NCBI RefSeq assembly: GCF_008806755.1
Contig: NZ_WAAU01000014.1
Coordinates: forward strand, 138,168-202,167
DNA from: Tenacibaculum aiptasiae
GTDB taxonomy: Bacteria > Bacteroidota > Bacteroidia > Flavobacteriales > Flavobacteriaceae
DNA length: 64,000 nucleotides
Direction: 5' to 3'
Shown here: piece by piece, positions 20,105-29,318 of the stretch
How the letters are laid out: the number at the start of each line of letters is the position of its first letter
Position numbering within the stretch: position 1 is the stretch's first letter
The notes under the pieces: model-generated
Databases searched by the model: none
Told to the model about the DNA's origin: nothing
What the model saw: only the letters and a program-made list of their open reading frames with translations
Made by a program: the position numbers and the translations under genes

Positions 20105-20944
20105 ATGAAAGTTCTACCGTTTGAAATACCAAAAACAAAAAACTTAGGTTTAATATACCAAGAAGATAAAGGCAATGCTTTTTATGATAAGCTTCATCAG
20201 CATAAAGAAATACAAATATGTTATATAGTGAAAGGTGAGGGCACGTTGATTATTGGAGATACGGTTAATGATTACGAGTCTGAAGATATTTTTGTTATTG
20301 GTGGTAATCAGCCTCATGTTTTTAAAAGTGATATTTCTAGAATAAAAAAATCATTCATGATATCGCTTTTTTTTACAAAAGAATCTTTTGGTAAAGATTT
20401 TTTTGAACTAGATGATTTTAAAGAGTTAACTAGCTTTTTTGTTAACTCGCAAAACAGTTTCAGAGTAAAAACAAACAAAGAAAAATTAAAAAAATATTTT
20501 TTAAAGCTTCAAAAAAGTAGGGATTTAGTAAAGTTCATTGTTTTTATAAAGATGATTAATGTTATCATAAAATCTGAAATAGAACCTCTCTCGTCTTTTT
20601 TTTATAAAAAGAAATATTCGGATAATGAAGGTAAACGAATGGGAGACGTTATGGATTATACACTAAATAACTTTAATAAGAAGATAGAATTAGAGGATAT
20701 ATCTGAGGTAGCTAATATGACTACTAATGCTTTTTGTAGATATTTTAAGCAAAGAACAAATAAAACGTATTTTACTTTTTTAAATGAGCTTAGAATAGAA
20801 AAGGCATGCAAGCTATTGCAAAATAAAGATTATTCAATAATAGAAGTGTCTGAAAAATCAGGTTTTAAAAACATATCTAATTTTAATAGAAAGTTCAAAG
20901 AACTAAAAGGAAAAACACCATCGGCCTATAGATTAGGTCATTAA
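20105..20944 (+). CDS. AraC-family transcriptional regulator
   Basis: 279 residues: a cupin-like sensor half (~1-90, with HQHKEIQICYIVKGEG and GNQPHVF) and a C-terminal AraC double helix-turn-helix (~175-279; IELEDISEVANMTTNAFCRYFKQ and IIEVSEKSGFKNISNFNRKFKELKGKTPSAYR). It is divergent from the hydroxyproline operon with a shared 144-base promoter region, which makes it the likely sensor-regulator of that operon. Inducer (hydroxyproline or a pathway intermediate) and sign of control are inferred only. Confidence 0.9.
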   Translation: MKVLPFEIPKTKNLGLIYQEDKGNAFYDKLHQHKEIQICYIVKGEGTLIIGDTVNDYESEDIFVIGGNQPHVFKSDISRIKKSFMISLFFTKESFGKDFFELDDFKELTSFFVNSQNSFRVKTNKEKLKKYFLKLQKSRDLVKFIVFIKMINVIIKSEIEPLSSFFYKKKYSDNEGKRMGDVMDYTLNNFNKKIELEDISEVANMTTNAFCRYFKQRTNKTYFTFLNELRIEKACKLLQNKDYSIIEVSEKSGFKNISNFNRKFKELKGKTPSAYRLGH

Positions 20945-21011
20945 TATGTTAAAAACATGAATTATATTTATACTTTTTTAAAAAATAAGCAAATTTCTTA
21001 TTTCTCTTGGC

Positions 21012-21019
21012 TATATTTG
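21012..21019 (+). promoter_or_regulatory. -7 box (TATATTTG) for porP/sprF-like gene
   Basis: Exact TAnnTTTG match 24 bases before ATG 21044. It lies downstream of an alternative ATG at 20957, which argues against that longer start. Confidence 0.6.
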
Positions 21020-21043
21020 ACGGCTATTTATCAATTAAAGTAT

Positions 21044-22009
21044 ATGAAAAAAATTGTTGTTTTGTTTTTATTAGTTTTTGTGTCTAATATCTCAGCACAA
21101 GAAACTCTGCCTATTTATGCAGATTATTTATCTGATAATGTTTACTTATTGCATCCAGCTGCTGCGGGAGTTGGTGATTGTGGTAAGTTGAGGTTAACTG
21201 CTCGACAGCAATGGATAGGTGTTAAAGATGCACCTGCTTTACAAACAGCAAGTTTTCATGCTAAATTTAACGAAAACTCAAATGCTGGATACGGTTTAAT
21301 TTTATTTAATGATAAAAACGGTTATCATTCTCAAAAAGGACTTCAAGGAACTTATGCATATCATTTAGATATGGGTAATGAGAATTTATTTAACCAGTTA
21401 TCATTTGGTCTTTCTATGTCTATTGTACAAAATGAAGTAGATCAAAGAAGGTTTGTAAACGATCCTGTAGTTAGTCAGGTAATAGAAAGTAATTTTTATT
21501 TCAATGCAGATTTTGGTATGGCATACCACTACAAAGGATTTGCTTCTTATTTCACTGTAAAAAATATCTTATTATCAGCTAAGAACAATTTAAATTCAAG
21601 CTTTGAGTCATTGAACTTAAGAAATTATATTCTTGGTGCTAGTTACTTTTTTGGAGATAAAGAAAAATTACAATTTGAACCATCTGTTATGATTCAATAT
21701 AAAGAACAAACAGGTGAAAAAATAGGAGACATAAACTTTAAGGTATATAAGACTTTTGAAAAAAGTCAATTATGGGCTGCTTTATCTTATAGAAGAAGTT
21801 TTGATAGTAGTGTCTTTGGAGATGCTCACTACGTAACTCCAATTTTAGGACTAAACTATAAGAACATGATGTTTGCTTATACTTATACCCAGCAAACTGG
21901 AGATGTTGTTTTTGCAAATGGTGGTTTTCACCAACTTTCTTTTGGTATAGATGTTTTATGTAGAAAAAGAAGAGCTTCTGCTTGTCCTAACATCAACGGA
22001 AGCTTTTAA
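21044..22009 (+). CDS. PorP/SprF family type IX secretion system membrane protein
   Basis: Start set at ATG 21044, giving a clean signal peptide (MKKIVVLFLLVFVSNISAQ) and 321 residues; the frame runs open to 20957, but that would place ~29 odd residues before the signal and start before the -7 box. The mature part is an outer membrane barrel with the family hallmarks YADYLSDNVYLLHPAAAGV, RQQWIGVKDAPALQT and a C-terminal CRKRRA tail. PorP/SprF proteins sit in the outer membrane with T9SS and help export or anchor large adhesins. In many flavobacteria they are paired with an adhesin gene; none is adjacent here. Its end overlaps convergent murI by 4 bases. Confidence 0.9.
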   Translation: MKKIVVLFLLVFVSNISAQETLPIYADYLSDNVYLLHPAAAGVGDCGKLRLTARQQWIGVKDAPALQTASFHAKFNENSNAGYGLILFNDKNGYHSQKGLQGTYAYHLDMGNENLFNQLSFGLSMSIVQNEVDQRRFVNDPVVSQVIESNFYFNADFGMAYHYKGFASYFTVKNILLSAKNNLNSSFESLNLRNYILGASYFFGDKEKLQFEPSVMIQYKEQTGEKIGDINFKVYKTFEKSQLWAALSYRRSFDSSVFGDAHYVTPILGLNYKNMMFAYTYTQQTGDVVFANGGFHQLSFGIDVLCRKRRASACPNINGSF

Positions 22010-22803
22010 AAATCAGAATATTTTATTGTAATATTTTTATATTCTTTCAAAATATCTTGTAGAACCATTTCTTCTTTATTTGAAAAAAATATGTTTGATG
22101 GACTGTCATTCATTGGATAAAGAGCATTGTTTTTCTGCAAGATATTTTTTGTTTGCATTGCAACAGCTTCTCCTGAGTCTATAATATTCACATCAGGACC
22201 AACTATAGATCTAATTTGCGGCATTAAAAAAGGGTAATGAGTACAACCTAGTACTATTGAATCACATTTGTTTAAAAGCATTGGATTTATGTATACTTTT
22301 AAGAGTTTTGTCATTTCTGTAGAATGCATTTCACCATTTTCAATAAGTTCAACTAAGCCTTCACCAACTTGTTCTATAATTGTAATATTATCATCAATTT
22401 TAGAAGAGGTTTTTTCAAATAAGCTACTATTTAGAGTTCCTTTTGTAGCTAAAATACCTATAACACCTGTTTTTGTTTGAATTGAGGCAGGTTTAATAGC
22501 TGGTTCTATACCTATAAAAGGAATGTTATAATTAGCTCTTAAATGCTTAATTGCATTTGTTGTGGCAGTATTACAAGCAACTACTATAATCTTACAACCT
22601 CTGTCTATTAAGTATTCTGTGTTTTTTACCGATAACTCAATGATTTTTTCTCTAGACTTTTGACCATAAGGAGCATTTTTATTATCAGATAAATATATAG
22701 TACTTTCAAATGGTAGTAATTTATTTATTTCTTTCCAAATTGAGATTCCACCAATACCAGAATCAAAAATGCCTATGGGATATTTAGAATTTGTAGTTGT
22801 CAT
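22006..22803 (-). CDS. murI: Glutamate racemase
   Basis: 265 residues from the ATG at 22803; a TTG three codons upstream is less likely. Motifs include PIGIFDSGIGG, LSDNKNAPYG, VVACNTATTNA (first catalytic Cys) and VLGCTHYPFL (second catalytic Cys). It makes D-glutamate for peptidoglycan. A strong terminator lies between it and the upstream ompH gene, so murI needs its own promoter or depends on read-through. Confidence 0.95.
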   Translation of the reverse strand: MTTTNSKYPIGIFDSGIGGISIWKEINKLLPFESTIYLSDNKNAPYGQKSREKIIELSVKNTEYLIDRGCKIIVVACNTATTNAIKHLRANYNIPFIGIEPAIKPASIQTKTGVIGILATKGTLNSSLFEKTSSKIDDNITIIEQVGEGLVELIENGEMHSTEMTKLLKVYINPMLLNKCDSIVLGCTHYPFLMPQIRSIVGPDVNIIDSGEAVAMQTKNILQKNNALYPMNDSPSNIFFSNKEEMVLQDILKEYKNITIKYSDF

Positions 22804-22816
22804 ATGTAACAAAATT

Positions 22817-22846
22817 AAAAATCCTGCTGTATACAGCAGGATTTTT
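22817..22846 (-). terminator. Terminator between ompH and murI
   Basis: Perfect stem AAAAATCCTGCTGTA / TACAGCAGGATTTTT, with T runs on both strands, 25 bases beyond the ompH stop and only 14 bases before the murI ATG. Confidence 0.88.
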
Positions 22847-22870
22847 ATAATATATTTTTAAAGCTTTTTA

Positions 22871-23380
22871 TTAGAAACCTAATTTAGCTTTTACAGCTCC
22901 GTAAATATCTTCTCCTTTATCGTAAACGATTAATCCTTTTCCTGGAGTAGCATCGAATACATAGATAATTCCTTTTTCAGCAGCTACAGCTTTAATTGCT
23001 TCTTCAGCTTTCTTTAAAATAGGAAGTGTTTTTTCTTGATATTTCTTTTGCATTTCTTGACCTGCAGATTGTTCAGCTTGAGCAATTCTTCTTCTTTCTT
23101 GTTGAACTTCTAAAGCTCTCTTTTGATTTATTTCTTGAGTTTGGCTTTTACCTTCTGCTTCATATTTCTTTATCTTAGCTTCTAATTTTTTGTACATAGC
23201 TTCGATATCATCACGGTAAGTTTTATTTAACTTTTCTAATTCCGCTTTCATAGCTTTAGTAGCAGGCATATCAGCTAATAATTTATCAGTATTAATATGT
23301 GCAGTTTTTTGTGCATTTGCCACACCACCTAATCCAATCGTAAAAATTGCAACTAATAATAACGTTTTTAAATGTTTCAT
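22871..23380 (-). CDS. OmpH/Skp family periplasmic chaperone
   Basis: 169 residues: signal peptide ending GVANAQ, a long charged coiled coil (~40-125) and a conserved C-terminal strand (IIYVFDATPGKGLIVYDKGEDIYGAVKAKLGF). Skp/OmpH proteins hold unfolded outer membrane proteins in the periplasm on their way to BamA. It is second of two tandem ompH genes downstream of bamA, 40 bases after the first. It is the more canonical of the two. Confidence 0.92.
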   Translation of the reverse strand: MKHLKTLLLVAIFTIGLGGVANAQKTAHINTDKLLADMPATKAMKAELEKLNKTYRDDIEAMYKKLEAKIKKYEAEGKSQTQEINQKRALEVQQERRRIAQAEQSAGQEMQKKYQEKTLPILKKAEEAIKAVAAEKGIIYVFDATPGKGLIVYDKGEDIYGAVKAKLGF

Positions 23381-23420
23381 CTCTGTTGTTTTAATTTAAT
23401 TTTTGTTCTTTATTCTTGAT

Positions 23421-24245
23421 TTATTTGTTTTCGTCTGTTTGTTGACTTTCTTTATTTTGCTTTTCTTCTTCTTGCTTTTTGGCTTCTTCTTTGGCTTTTC
23501 TTAAAGCCTTTTTCTTTTCTAGTAACAATCTTCTTTTTTCATCTCTAGCTTTTAGTTTAGCTTGTCTCTTTTCTTCAATTAATTTAATTCTAGCTAACCT
23601 ATCTGCTTGCTTTTTCTTTTTTAATTCTTCCTTTTTAGCAGCTCTTTGTTTTTGTACTTCACTTAAACCTTCACCTTTAAGTAGTTCTTTTTTAGCTGCT
23701 ATCTTATCTCTTTTTTCTTGTTTTCTTTGATCAATATTGATCATTTTTACAACAAGATCGCTAATATCGTGTTTTTTGTTTGAATACAGCATAACTAGCT
23801 CGCTAGATTTATCAAAAACAAAATCGTATTTTTTTCTTGAAGCAATAGTTTGTACCGAATTATATACTTGATCTTGAATAGGCTTAATTAATTGCCTTCT
23901 TAAGTTATACATATCTCCTTTCGGACCAAAGTATAAGGATTCTAATCTACGTAAAGATTCATGTTTTATCTTGATGTCTTCTTCACGTTCTTCAATTAAA
24001 TCTTTTGTTAAGATAGCTTTTTCGTTAGCTAAATCTGTTTTTAACACTTCAATGGCACGGGCTTCTTTATCTAATCTGGTCTTCCATTTTTCAACTTTTG
24101 CATCTAAAGAGTTTTGAGCTTCTAAATATTCAGGAATATTTTGAAGTATGTACTCCATATCAATGTATGCAATACGTTGGTTTTTTTGGGCAATAGAAAT
24201 GCTTGCAATAAATAAAAGAACGATTGATAAAATGTTTTTTTTCAT
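23421..24245 (-). CDS. OmpH/Skp family protein with extended basic C-terminus
   Basis: 274 residues: signal peptide (ISIAQ), an OmpH-like coiled coil with QRIAYIDMEYILQNIPEYLEAQ and YDFVFDKSSELVMLYSNKKHDISDLVVK, and then ~90 extra residues that are almost entirely Lys, Glu, Arg and Ala (from KQEKRDKIAAKKELL to the end). That tail is absent from standard Skp proteins and may form a long helix. A TTG-N19-TACATTTG promoter lies just upstream, at the end of bamA. Confidence 0.88.
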   Translation of the reverse strand: MKKNILSIVLLFIASISIAQKNQRIAYIDMEYILQNIPEYLEAQNSLDAKVEKWKTRLDKEARAIEVLKTDLANEKAILTKDLIEEREEDIKIKHESLRRLESLYFGPKGDMYNLRRQLIKPIQDQVYNSVQTIASRKKYDFVFDKSSELVMLYSNKKHDISDLVVKMINIDQRKQEKRDKIAAKKELLKGEGLSEVQKQRAAKKEELKKKKQADRLARIKLIEEKRQAKLKARDEKRRLLLEKKKALRKAKEEAKKQEEEKQNKESQQTDENK

Positions 24246-24294
24246 CTTGTTATAATGTGTTTAGAAAAAACCGTGCCAAAAACCAGACACATTA

Positions 24295-24302
24295 CAAATG
24301 TA
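24295..24302 (-). promoter_or_regulatory. -7 box (TACATTTG) for the ompH pair
   Basis: Exact TAnnTTTG on the minus strand with a TTG -33 element 19 bases upstream, inside the end of bamA. It gives the two chaperone genes a promoter independent of the uppS-bamA transcript. Confidence 0.65.
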
Positions 24303-24307
24303 AGGTT

Positions 24308-26854
24308 TTAGAACTGTCTTCCAATAATAAAATGTGTTTGCCAACCAGATTTTTGGGTTAAACCAGGTAATGGATCAAACCCATGGGCAAAATCAATACC
24401 TAATAATCCGAAGGCAGGCATAAATATACGAATACCTAGTCCAGCTGAACGTTTTAAATTAAACGGATTAAATGTACTAAAATTGTCATAAGAATTACCA
24501 GCTTCTAAAAATCCTAATGTATAAATTGAAGCAGATGGTTTATCTGTAATAGAGTAACGTAATTCTAATTGAAATTTATTATATATTGAACCTCCATCTA
24601 TAGATGAAAGTCTATTATTTTCATAACCTCTTAGTCCAATAACTTCCCTACCGTCTAATTGTCCTTGCGCTATACCATCTCCTCCAACAAAATACCTTTC
24701 TACTGGTGTTAATCCTAATTTATCATTATAAGTTCCTAAATATCCCATTTCGAAATTAGACATAAGTACTAATTTATCAGCTAAAGCGGTATACCATTTT
24801 CCTTTAGCAGAAATTTTATAATATTCTAGCCATTTATACTTATCAGCTAAAAAAGCTTGCCTTTGTTCGTTTGTTGGATTATCAGGTTCAGTATAGTTTT
24901 TTCCATTAACTAAAGAATACGGAAAAGTTGCTTTTGCTCTTATTGTAAATTCAGAACCATAAGTTGGAAATATCAAACTAGGTCCGGCAGAATTTCTACT
25001 TAAAGCAACATTATAAGCTAAATTATTTAGGTTTCCTTGACTTATTACATCGTTTGATGACCCCACTCTGTAACCATAATTTTGAAGCTCAATTCTTTGG
25101 TAACTAATACTTTGAGATAGAGAAAAATAATCGTCAGGCCAATTTAATCGTTTACCTAATCCAATGGTAGCCCCTATAATACTTAAACTTTGACTTCTAT
25201 CAACAGCATTAGTCTGAAAATTAAATCTATATTGATTAGATAAATAAACAGAAAAAGATAAAGATTGTGGTGTTTTACCTCCTAACCATGGTTCAGTAAA
25301 CGAAAAACTATAAGTATTAAAAGTTCTACTTGCTTGCAATCTTAGTGATAGTTTTTGACCATCTCCCATTGGTAATGGTTTATAAGCTTCTTTATTAAAA
25401 ATGTTTCTAATTGAGAAGTTGTTAAAAGATAACCCTAAAGTACCAATGAATGATCCACCTCCATAACCACCTTGTAGTTCAATTTGACTACCTCCTTTTT
25501 CTACTACTGAAAAATCGATATCAGCAGTTTTATTTTGATAATCAGGTTTTACATCTGGAGTTACATTGGCGTCAAAGAAACCTAATTGTCCAATTTCACG
25601 AATAGAACGAATAATGTTTTGACGACTAAACAAATCACCTGGCTTAACACGTAATTCTCTAAAAATTACGTGGTCATTGGTTTTATCATTTCCAGTTACA
25701 GTAACTTTTTTAATTGTAGCTGGTTCATCTTCACGAATTCGAACTTCAACAGTAATCGAATCATTCTTTACTTTAGTTTCTACAGCATTTACTTGAGAAA
25801 ATAAATAACCATTGTTGTGATATAATGTTTGTATATCTGTTGAAGTAGGGGTTCCGTCTCCAGAGATACGCTCTTTTAATACTTTTCCATTATAAATATC
25901 TCCTTTTTCAATTCTTAATATACTTTGTAGATATTCATCTGAATATTTTTTATTACCAATAAATTTAATATCATCAAAACGATACTGGCGACCTTCATCT
26001 AATTCGATTTCTAAATTGATAGTATTATCATCATTCCATGTTAATTTATCCGATAAAATTCTAGCATCTCGATACCCATTTTCACTATACTTTTCAAGGA
26101 TACTTTCTAAATCTTCTTTATAATCGTCTAAAATATATTTAGATGACTTCCAAAAGCGACCTAAAAACTTACGTTTTGTGTTTTTCATAGCTCCACGTAA
26201 AGCTCCACTAGACATAGCTTTGTTTCCTATGAAATTAATTTCTTTAATTTTAATACGTTTTCCTTTGTCTATGAAAATATTCATGCTAACAGTGTTAACA
26301 TCAGAAGTATCTTTTCTTGTATCCAAAGTAACCTTTGTCTTTAAAAAACCTTTATCAGTATATTTTTTCTTAATGTAGTTTCTAGTGGTTACAATCAAGT
26401 TATCAGTAACCATAGCTCCTTTTTTAAGGTCAGTTTCTTTTTGAATTTCTTTTCTTTTAGATTTACTAACTCCAGTAATAGTAACATTTAATAATTGAGG
26501 TAATTCTGTTACGTCAAATTGAAGATAAACAGTATTACCATCTCTTTTAGATAAATATACATCAACTTCGCTAAACTGTTTACTCTCATATAATTTTTTA
26601 ATAGCACTTGAAAGTTTATCACCAGGAAGTTTAATTGGTTGCCCATCAACTAAACCTGTATAAACACGTACAGTTTGCTCACTAAATTTTTGCAAACCAG
26701 TAACAGTAATTCCTCCTAAAATGTAGTTTTTACCTTTTTCATAAGAAATAATACTATTTGTAGCTGTACTGTCCTTAGGAATTGTGTTTTGTGCTTGTGT
26801 ACTCGCCGTAATAAAGGCGATAAAAAATACTACTAAATACGAATATTTATTCAT
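24308..26854 (-). CDS. bamA: Outer membrane protein assembly factor BamA
   Basis: Start chosen at MNKYSYLVVFF (26854), giving a signal peptide and 848 residues; the ATG overlaps the uppS stop in ATGAATAA. The frame is open 19 codons further upstream, but those residues lie inside uppS. Five POTRA domains (~50-470) precede a 16-strand barrel with the conserved VGGDGIAQGQLDGREVIGLRGYE region and a C-terminal aromatic strand (FIIGRQF). BamA inserts beta-barrel proteins into the outer membrane; its chaperones are encoded directly downstream. Confidence 0.95.
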   Translation of the reverse strand: MNKYSYLVVFFIAFITASTQAQNTIPKDSTATNSIISYEKGKNYILGGITVTGLQKFSEQTVRVYTGLVDGQPIKLPGDKLSSAIKKLYESKQFSEVDVYLSKRDGNTVYLQFDVTELPQLLNVTITGVSKSKRKEIQKETDLKKGAMVTDNLIVTTRNYIKKKYTDKGFLKTKVTLDTRKDTSDVNTVSMNIFIDKGKRIKIKEINFIGNKAMSSGALRGAMKNTKRKFLGRFWKSSKYILDDYKEDLESILEKYSENGYRDARILSDKLTWNDDNTINLEIELDEGRQYRFDDIKFIGNKKYSDEYLQSILRIEKGDIYNGKVLKERISGDGTPTSTDIQTLYHNNGYLFSQVNAVETKVKNDSITVEVRIREDEPATIKKVTVTGNDKTNDHVIFRELRVKPGDLFSRQNIIRSIREIGQLGFFDANVTPDVKPDYQNKTADIDFSVVEKGGSQIELQGGYGGGSFIGTLGLSFNNFSIRNIFNKEAYKPLPMGDGQKLSLRLQASRTFNTYSFSFTEPWLGGKTPQSLSFSVYLSNQYRFNFQTNAVDRSQSLSIIGATIGLGKRLNWPDDYFSLSQSISYQRIELQNYGYRVGSSNDVISQGNLNNLAYNVALSRNSAGPSLIFPTYGSEFTIRAKATFPYSLVNGKNYTEPDNPTNEQRQAFLADKYKWLEYYKISAKGKWYTALADKLVLMSNFEMGYLGTYNDKLGLTPVERYFVGGDGIAQGQLDGREVIGLRGYENNRLSSIDGGSIYNKFQLELRYSITDKPSASIYTLGFLEAGNSYDNFSTFNPFNLKRSAGLGIRIFMPAFGLLGIDFAHGFDPLPGLTQKSGWQTHFIIGRQF

Positions 26855-27599
26855 TGGTTTCAATCTGTTCGCTAGTTTTTCCAAATCTTCTCTCTCTATT
26901 TTGATAATCAATTATTGCTTCGAAAAGATGTTCTCTTCTAAAATCTGGCCATAATATATCTGTGAAATATAATTCAGCATACGCCATTTGCCAAAGTAAG
27001 AAGTTACTAATTCTTTGTTCCCCACTTGTACGTATCATAAAATCAACGTCGGGCAAATTAAATGTATATAAATGATTATTTATAATTTTTTCGTCTATTT
27101 TTTCAATATCTAATTGGTTATTAACAACTTTTTTAGATATGTTTTTGATAGCATTAACAATTTCTTCTCGAGAACCATAGCTTAGAGCAAAGCTTAAAGT
27201 AATCTTAGTATTGTTCTTAGTTTCTTCGATGACCTTAGCTAAAATTTTTTGAGCACTTTTTGGTAAACTAGTAATATTACCTACCGCGTTTACCCTAACG
27301 TTTTTTCGTTGAAAATCAGGTAATTCTTTTTTAAGAGTAGTTACGAGTAAACTCATTAAAGCATCTACTTCAAGCTTAGGTCTATTCCAGTTTTCGGTTG
27401 AGAAAGCATAAAGAGTTAAGAATTTTACACCCAAATCAGATGCTGCATCAGCAGTTTCTCTAATGGCTGTTAATGCATTTCTATGACCAAAAACACGTTG
27501 CATTCCTTTCCCTTTTGCCCACCTTCCATTACCATCCATAATTACGGCAATATGATTTGGGACTTTTTGTAAGTCAATGCTTTGTAGTTTTTTTTCCAT
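26847..27599 (-). CDS. uppS: Isoprenyl transferase (undecaprenyl diphosphate synthase)
   Basis: 250 residues with the cis-prenyltransferase signature HIAVIMDGNGRWAKGKG (catalytic Asp), TLYAFSTENWNRP and DFMIRTSGEQRISNFLLWQMAYAE. It makes the C55 lipid carrier for peptidoglycan and surface glycans. Located 2 bases after the DUF6089-type gene and overlapping bamA by 8 bases, a conserved flavobacterial order. Confidence 0.96.
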   Translation of the reverse strand: MEKKLQSIDLQKVPNHIAVIMDGNGRWAKGKGMQRVFGHRNALTAIRETADAASDLGVKFLTLYAFSTENWNRPKLEVDALMSLLVTTLKKELPDFQRKNVRVNAVGNITSLPKSAQKILAKVIEETKNNTKITLSFALSYGSREEIVNAIKNISKKVVNNQLDIEKIDEKIINNHLYTFNLPDVDFMIRTSGEQRISNFLLWQMAYAELYFTDILWPDFRREHLFEAIIDYQNRERRFGKTSEQIETNE

Positions 27600-27601
27600 A
27601 T

Positions 27602-28294
27602 TTAATTTGCTAATCCACTATAACATGGAGGTCTTCCAAAGGTATAAACAATTGAGAATCCTGTAAACATATACCAATCATTTCCTGAACCTCCAAAATT
27701 TAAAGAGTTTATTTTGTCTGTAGTGAAATCTATATCATCTACAAAGGTTACACGAGCACCTGCTTCAAAAGCAATTGCTAAATTGTCTGCTAACCTTCCT
27801 TTTATTCCAATACCAACAGGAATTGAATAAGAAAATTTATTAGTTAGCGTAATTGTATTGTTTGCAGTATTAACAGAAGTAGGGCTTTTATAGTTAAAAG
27901 CTGCTATTTCAGCCAATATATATGGTGTAAAAGTTGTTTTATAATCGCTTATGTTGTAATCGAAGAAATTAAATTCTAGACCTACAGCGAATTCATTAAT
28001 GGTATTGTTGAATCTAAAAGTCCCTTGAGGTCTATTCTGTCTAAATGGATTTTCTGCATTAGCATCATCACCAGAAACAGGAATGTACGTATATGTTCCT
28101 CTTAAAGCTATTCTTGGGTTTAAGTTATATTTATATATAAGACCACCTCCCAATTTATTTGGATAAATATAATTAGTCCTACCAATGTCTCCTACATAAT
28201 TAGAGCCTCCAAGAAATACCCCAATTTCATGAGTTTGCGATAAAACTGTTATTGCTGCAAAAGCAAATGATATGAATAGAAAAAATTTTCTCAT
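27602..28294 (-). CDS. DUF6089-type outer membrane protein
   Basis: Start set at MRKFFLF (28294); the longer frame (28312) would begin inside the -7 box at 28310. 230 residues: signal peptide ending TVLSQ, then an eight-strand-like small barrel (EIGVFLGGSNYVGDIGR, GGGLIYKYNLNPRIALRGTYTYI). Homologues of this type lie directly before uppS-bamA across Flavobacteriaceae; function is not established, but the place suggests outer membrane biogenesis. Confidence 0.82.
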   Translation of the reverse strand: MRKFFLFISFAFAAITVLSQTHEIGVFLGGSNYVGDIGRTNYIYPNKLGGGLIYKYNLNPRIALRGTYTYIPVSGDDANAENPFRQNRPQGTFRFNNTINEFAVGLEFNFFDYNISDYKTTFTPYILAEIAAFNYKSPTSVNTANNTITLTNKFSYSIPVGIGIKGRLADNLAIAFEAGARVTFVDDIDFTTDKINSLNFGGSGNDWYMFTGFSIVYTFGRPPCYSGLAN

Positions 28295-28309
28295 CGTTAA
28301 AATAGCGTG

Positions 28310-28317
28310 CAAATATA
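28310..28317 (-). promoter_or_regulatory. -7 box (TATATTTG) for the DUF6089-uppS-bamA operon
   Basis: Exact TAnnTTTG on the minus strand, 15 bases before ATG 28294. It decides the start of the first gene. Confidence 0.6.
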
Positions 28318-28400
28318 GGAAAATGAATTTGCTTTAAAAAGTTAATAATCTGTCTTTTTGATTAACTTTTTTTTTAGGGTTTTATTGTAATCAAGGGAGA

Positions 28401-29297
28401 TTATAATGATTCATTTCTCGTATCCTCACCCCATAAAAGTTTACCTCTTAAGGTTTTTAGATAAGATTGATTTTTTAATAAAATGCTTTTAATAGTAAAA
28501 GGAGCTTTAGAAATTTTAATTTTTGTTTCTTGAGAAACAGTTGTAATGCGCGAATCAAGAGAAATTAAAAAGTCTTTCTCTCTAGCGCTTACTTCAAGTT
28601 GTATTGACGTTTCATCTGGTATTACCATTGGTCTTGCATTCAAATTATGAGGGGCAATAGGAGTAATAATAAAACTTTTTGAGTTTGGTAAAACTACGGG
28701 GCCGTCACAACTTAAAGAGTACCCTGTAGAACCTGTTGGTGTAGATATAATTAAGCCATCTGCCCAATAGTTGGTAAGATATTCTTCATTTAAATAGGTT
28801 TTAACACCTATCATTGAAGTTGTATTTCTTCTAGCAATAGTAACTTCATTCAAAGCAAAATCTAATTCAGAAAAATCTTCTGCTATTGGATTTGTTTTAA
28901 CTTGAAGCAAAGTTCTTTCTTGAATCGTATATTCTTTTTTTAATAATAAATCAACAGCTTCATTTATTTGGTCTTTTTGAATTGTAGCTAAAAAGCCTAA
29001 TCTGCCTGTGTTAATTCCTAATATAGGAATATCAAGGTTACGAACATAAGTTACAGCTCTTAAAATAGTTCCATCTCCACCGATGCTAAACATCATATCA
29101 AATGAATTTGATAAATCTCTAAAATGAGAAAAGGTAGGGTACTTTTTAGCTAATGAATTATTTTCAATTAATAAATCGTAAAATTCTTTTTCAAAAAAAA
29201 CAACAATGTTTTTACTTTCTAAAGCAGATAATAAAATTTTAATCTCTTTTTCTGCTGTAATGGTATAGGATTGACCATATATAGCTACTTTCTTCAC
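28401..29297 (-). CDS. nadK: NAD kinase
   Basis: 298 residues with the diacylglycerol/NAD kinase hallmark FSIGGDGTILRAVTYV, NTGRLGFLATI, ADGLIISTPTGSTGYSLSCDGPVV and a SLDSRITTV segment. Phosphorylates NAD to NADP in the cytoplasm. Follows the CBS protein gene by 21 bases, so they are probably co-transcribed. Confidence 0.96.
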   Translation of the reverse strand: MKKVAIYGQSYTITAEKEIKILLSALESKNIVVFFEKEFYDLLIENNSLAKKYPTFSHFRDLSNSFDMMFSIGGDGTILRAVTYVRNLDIPILGINTGRLGFLATIQKDQINEAVDLLLKKEYTIQERTLLQVKTNPIAEDFSELDFALNEVTIARRNTTSMIGVKTYLNEEYLTNYWADGLIISTPTGSTGYSLSCDGPVVLPNSKSFIITPIAPHNLNARPMVIPDETSIQLEVSAREKDFLISLDSRITTVSQETKIKISKAPFTIKSILLKNQSYLKTLRGKLLWGEDTRNESL

Positions 29298-29318
29298 GTC
29301 TAATTAGTGTTTTTAAGG

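Noticed and set aside
20957..21043. Extension of the PorP/SprF protein upstream to 20957.
   Set aside because: The extra residues precede a clean signal peptide and start before the -7 box at 21012.
22810..22817. TAATTTTG as a murI promoter.
   Set aside because: It is formed by the T run of the terminator and would start transcription at the ATG; kept only as a possibility in the findings.
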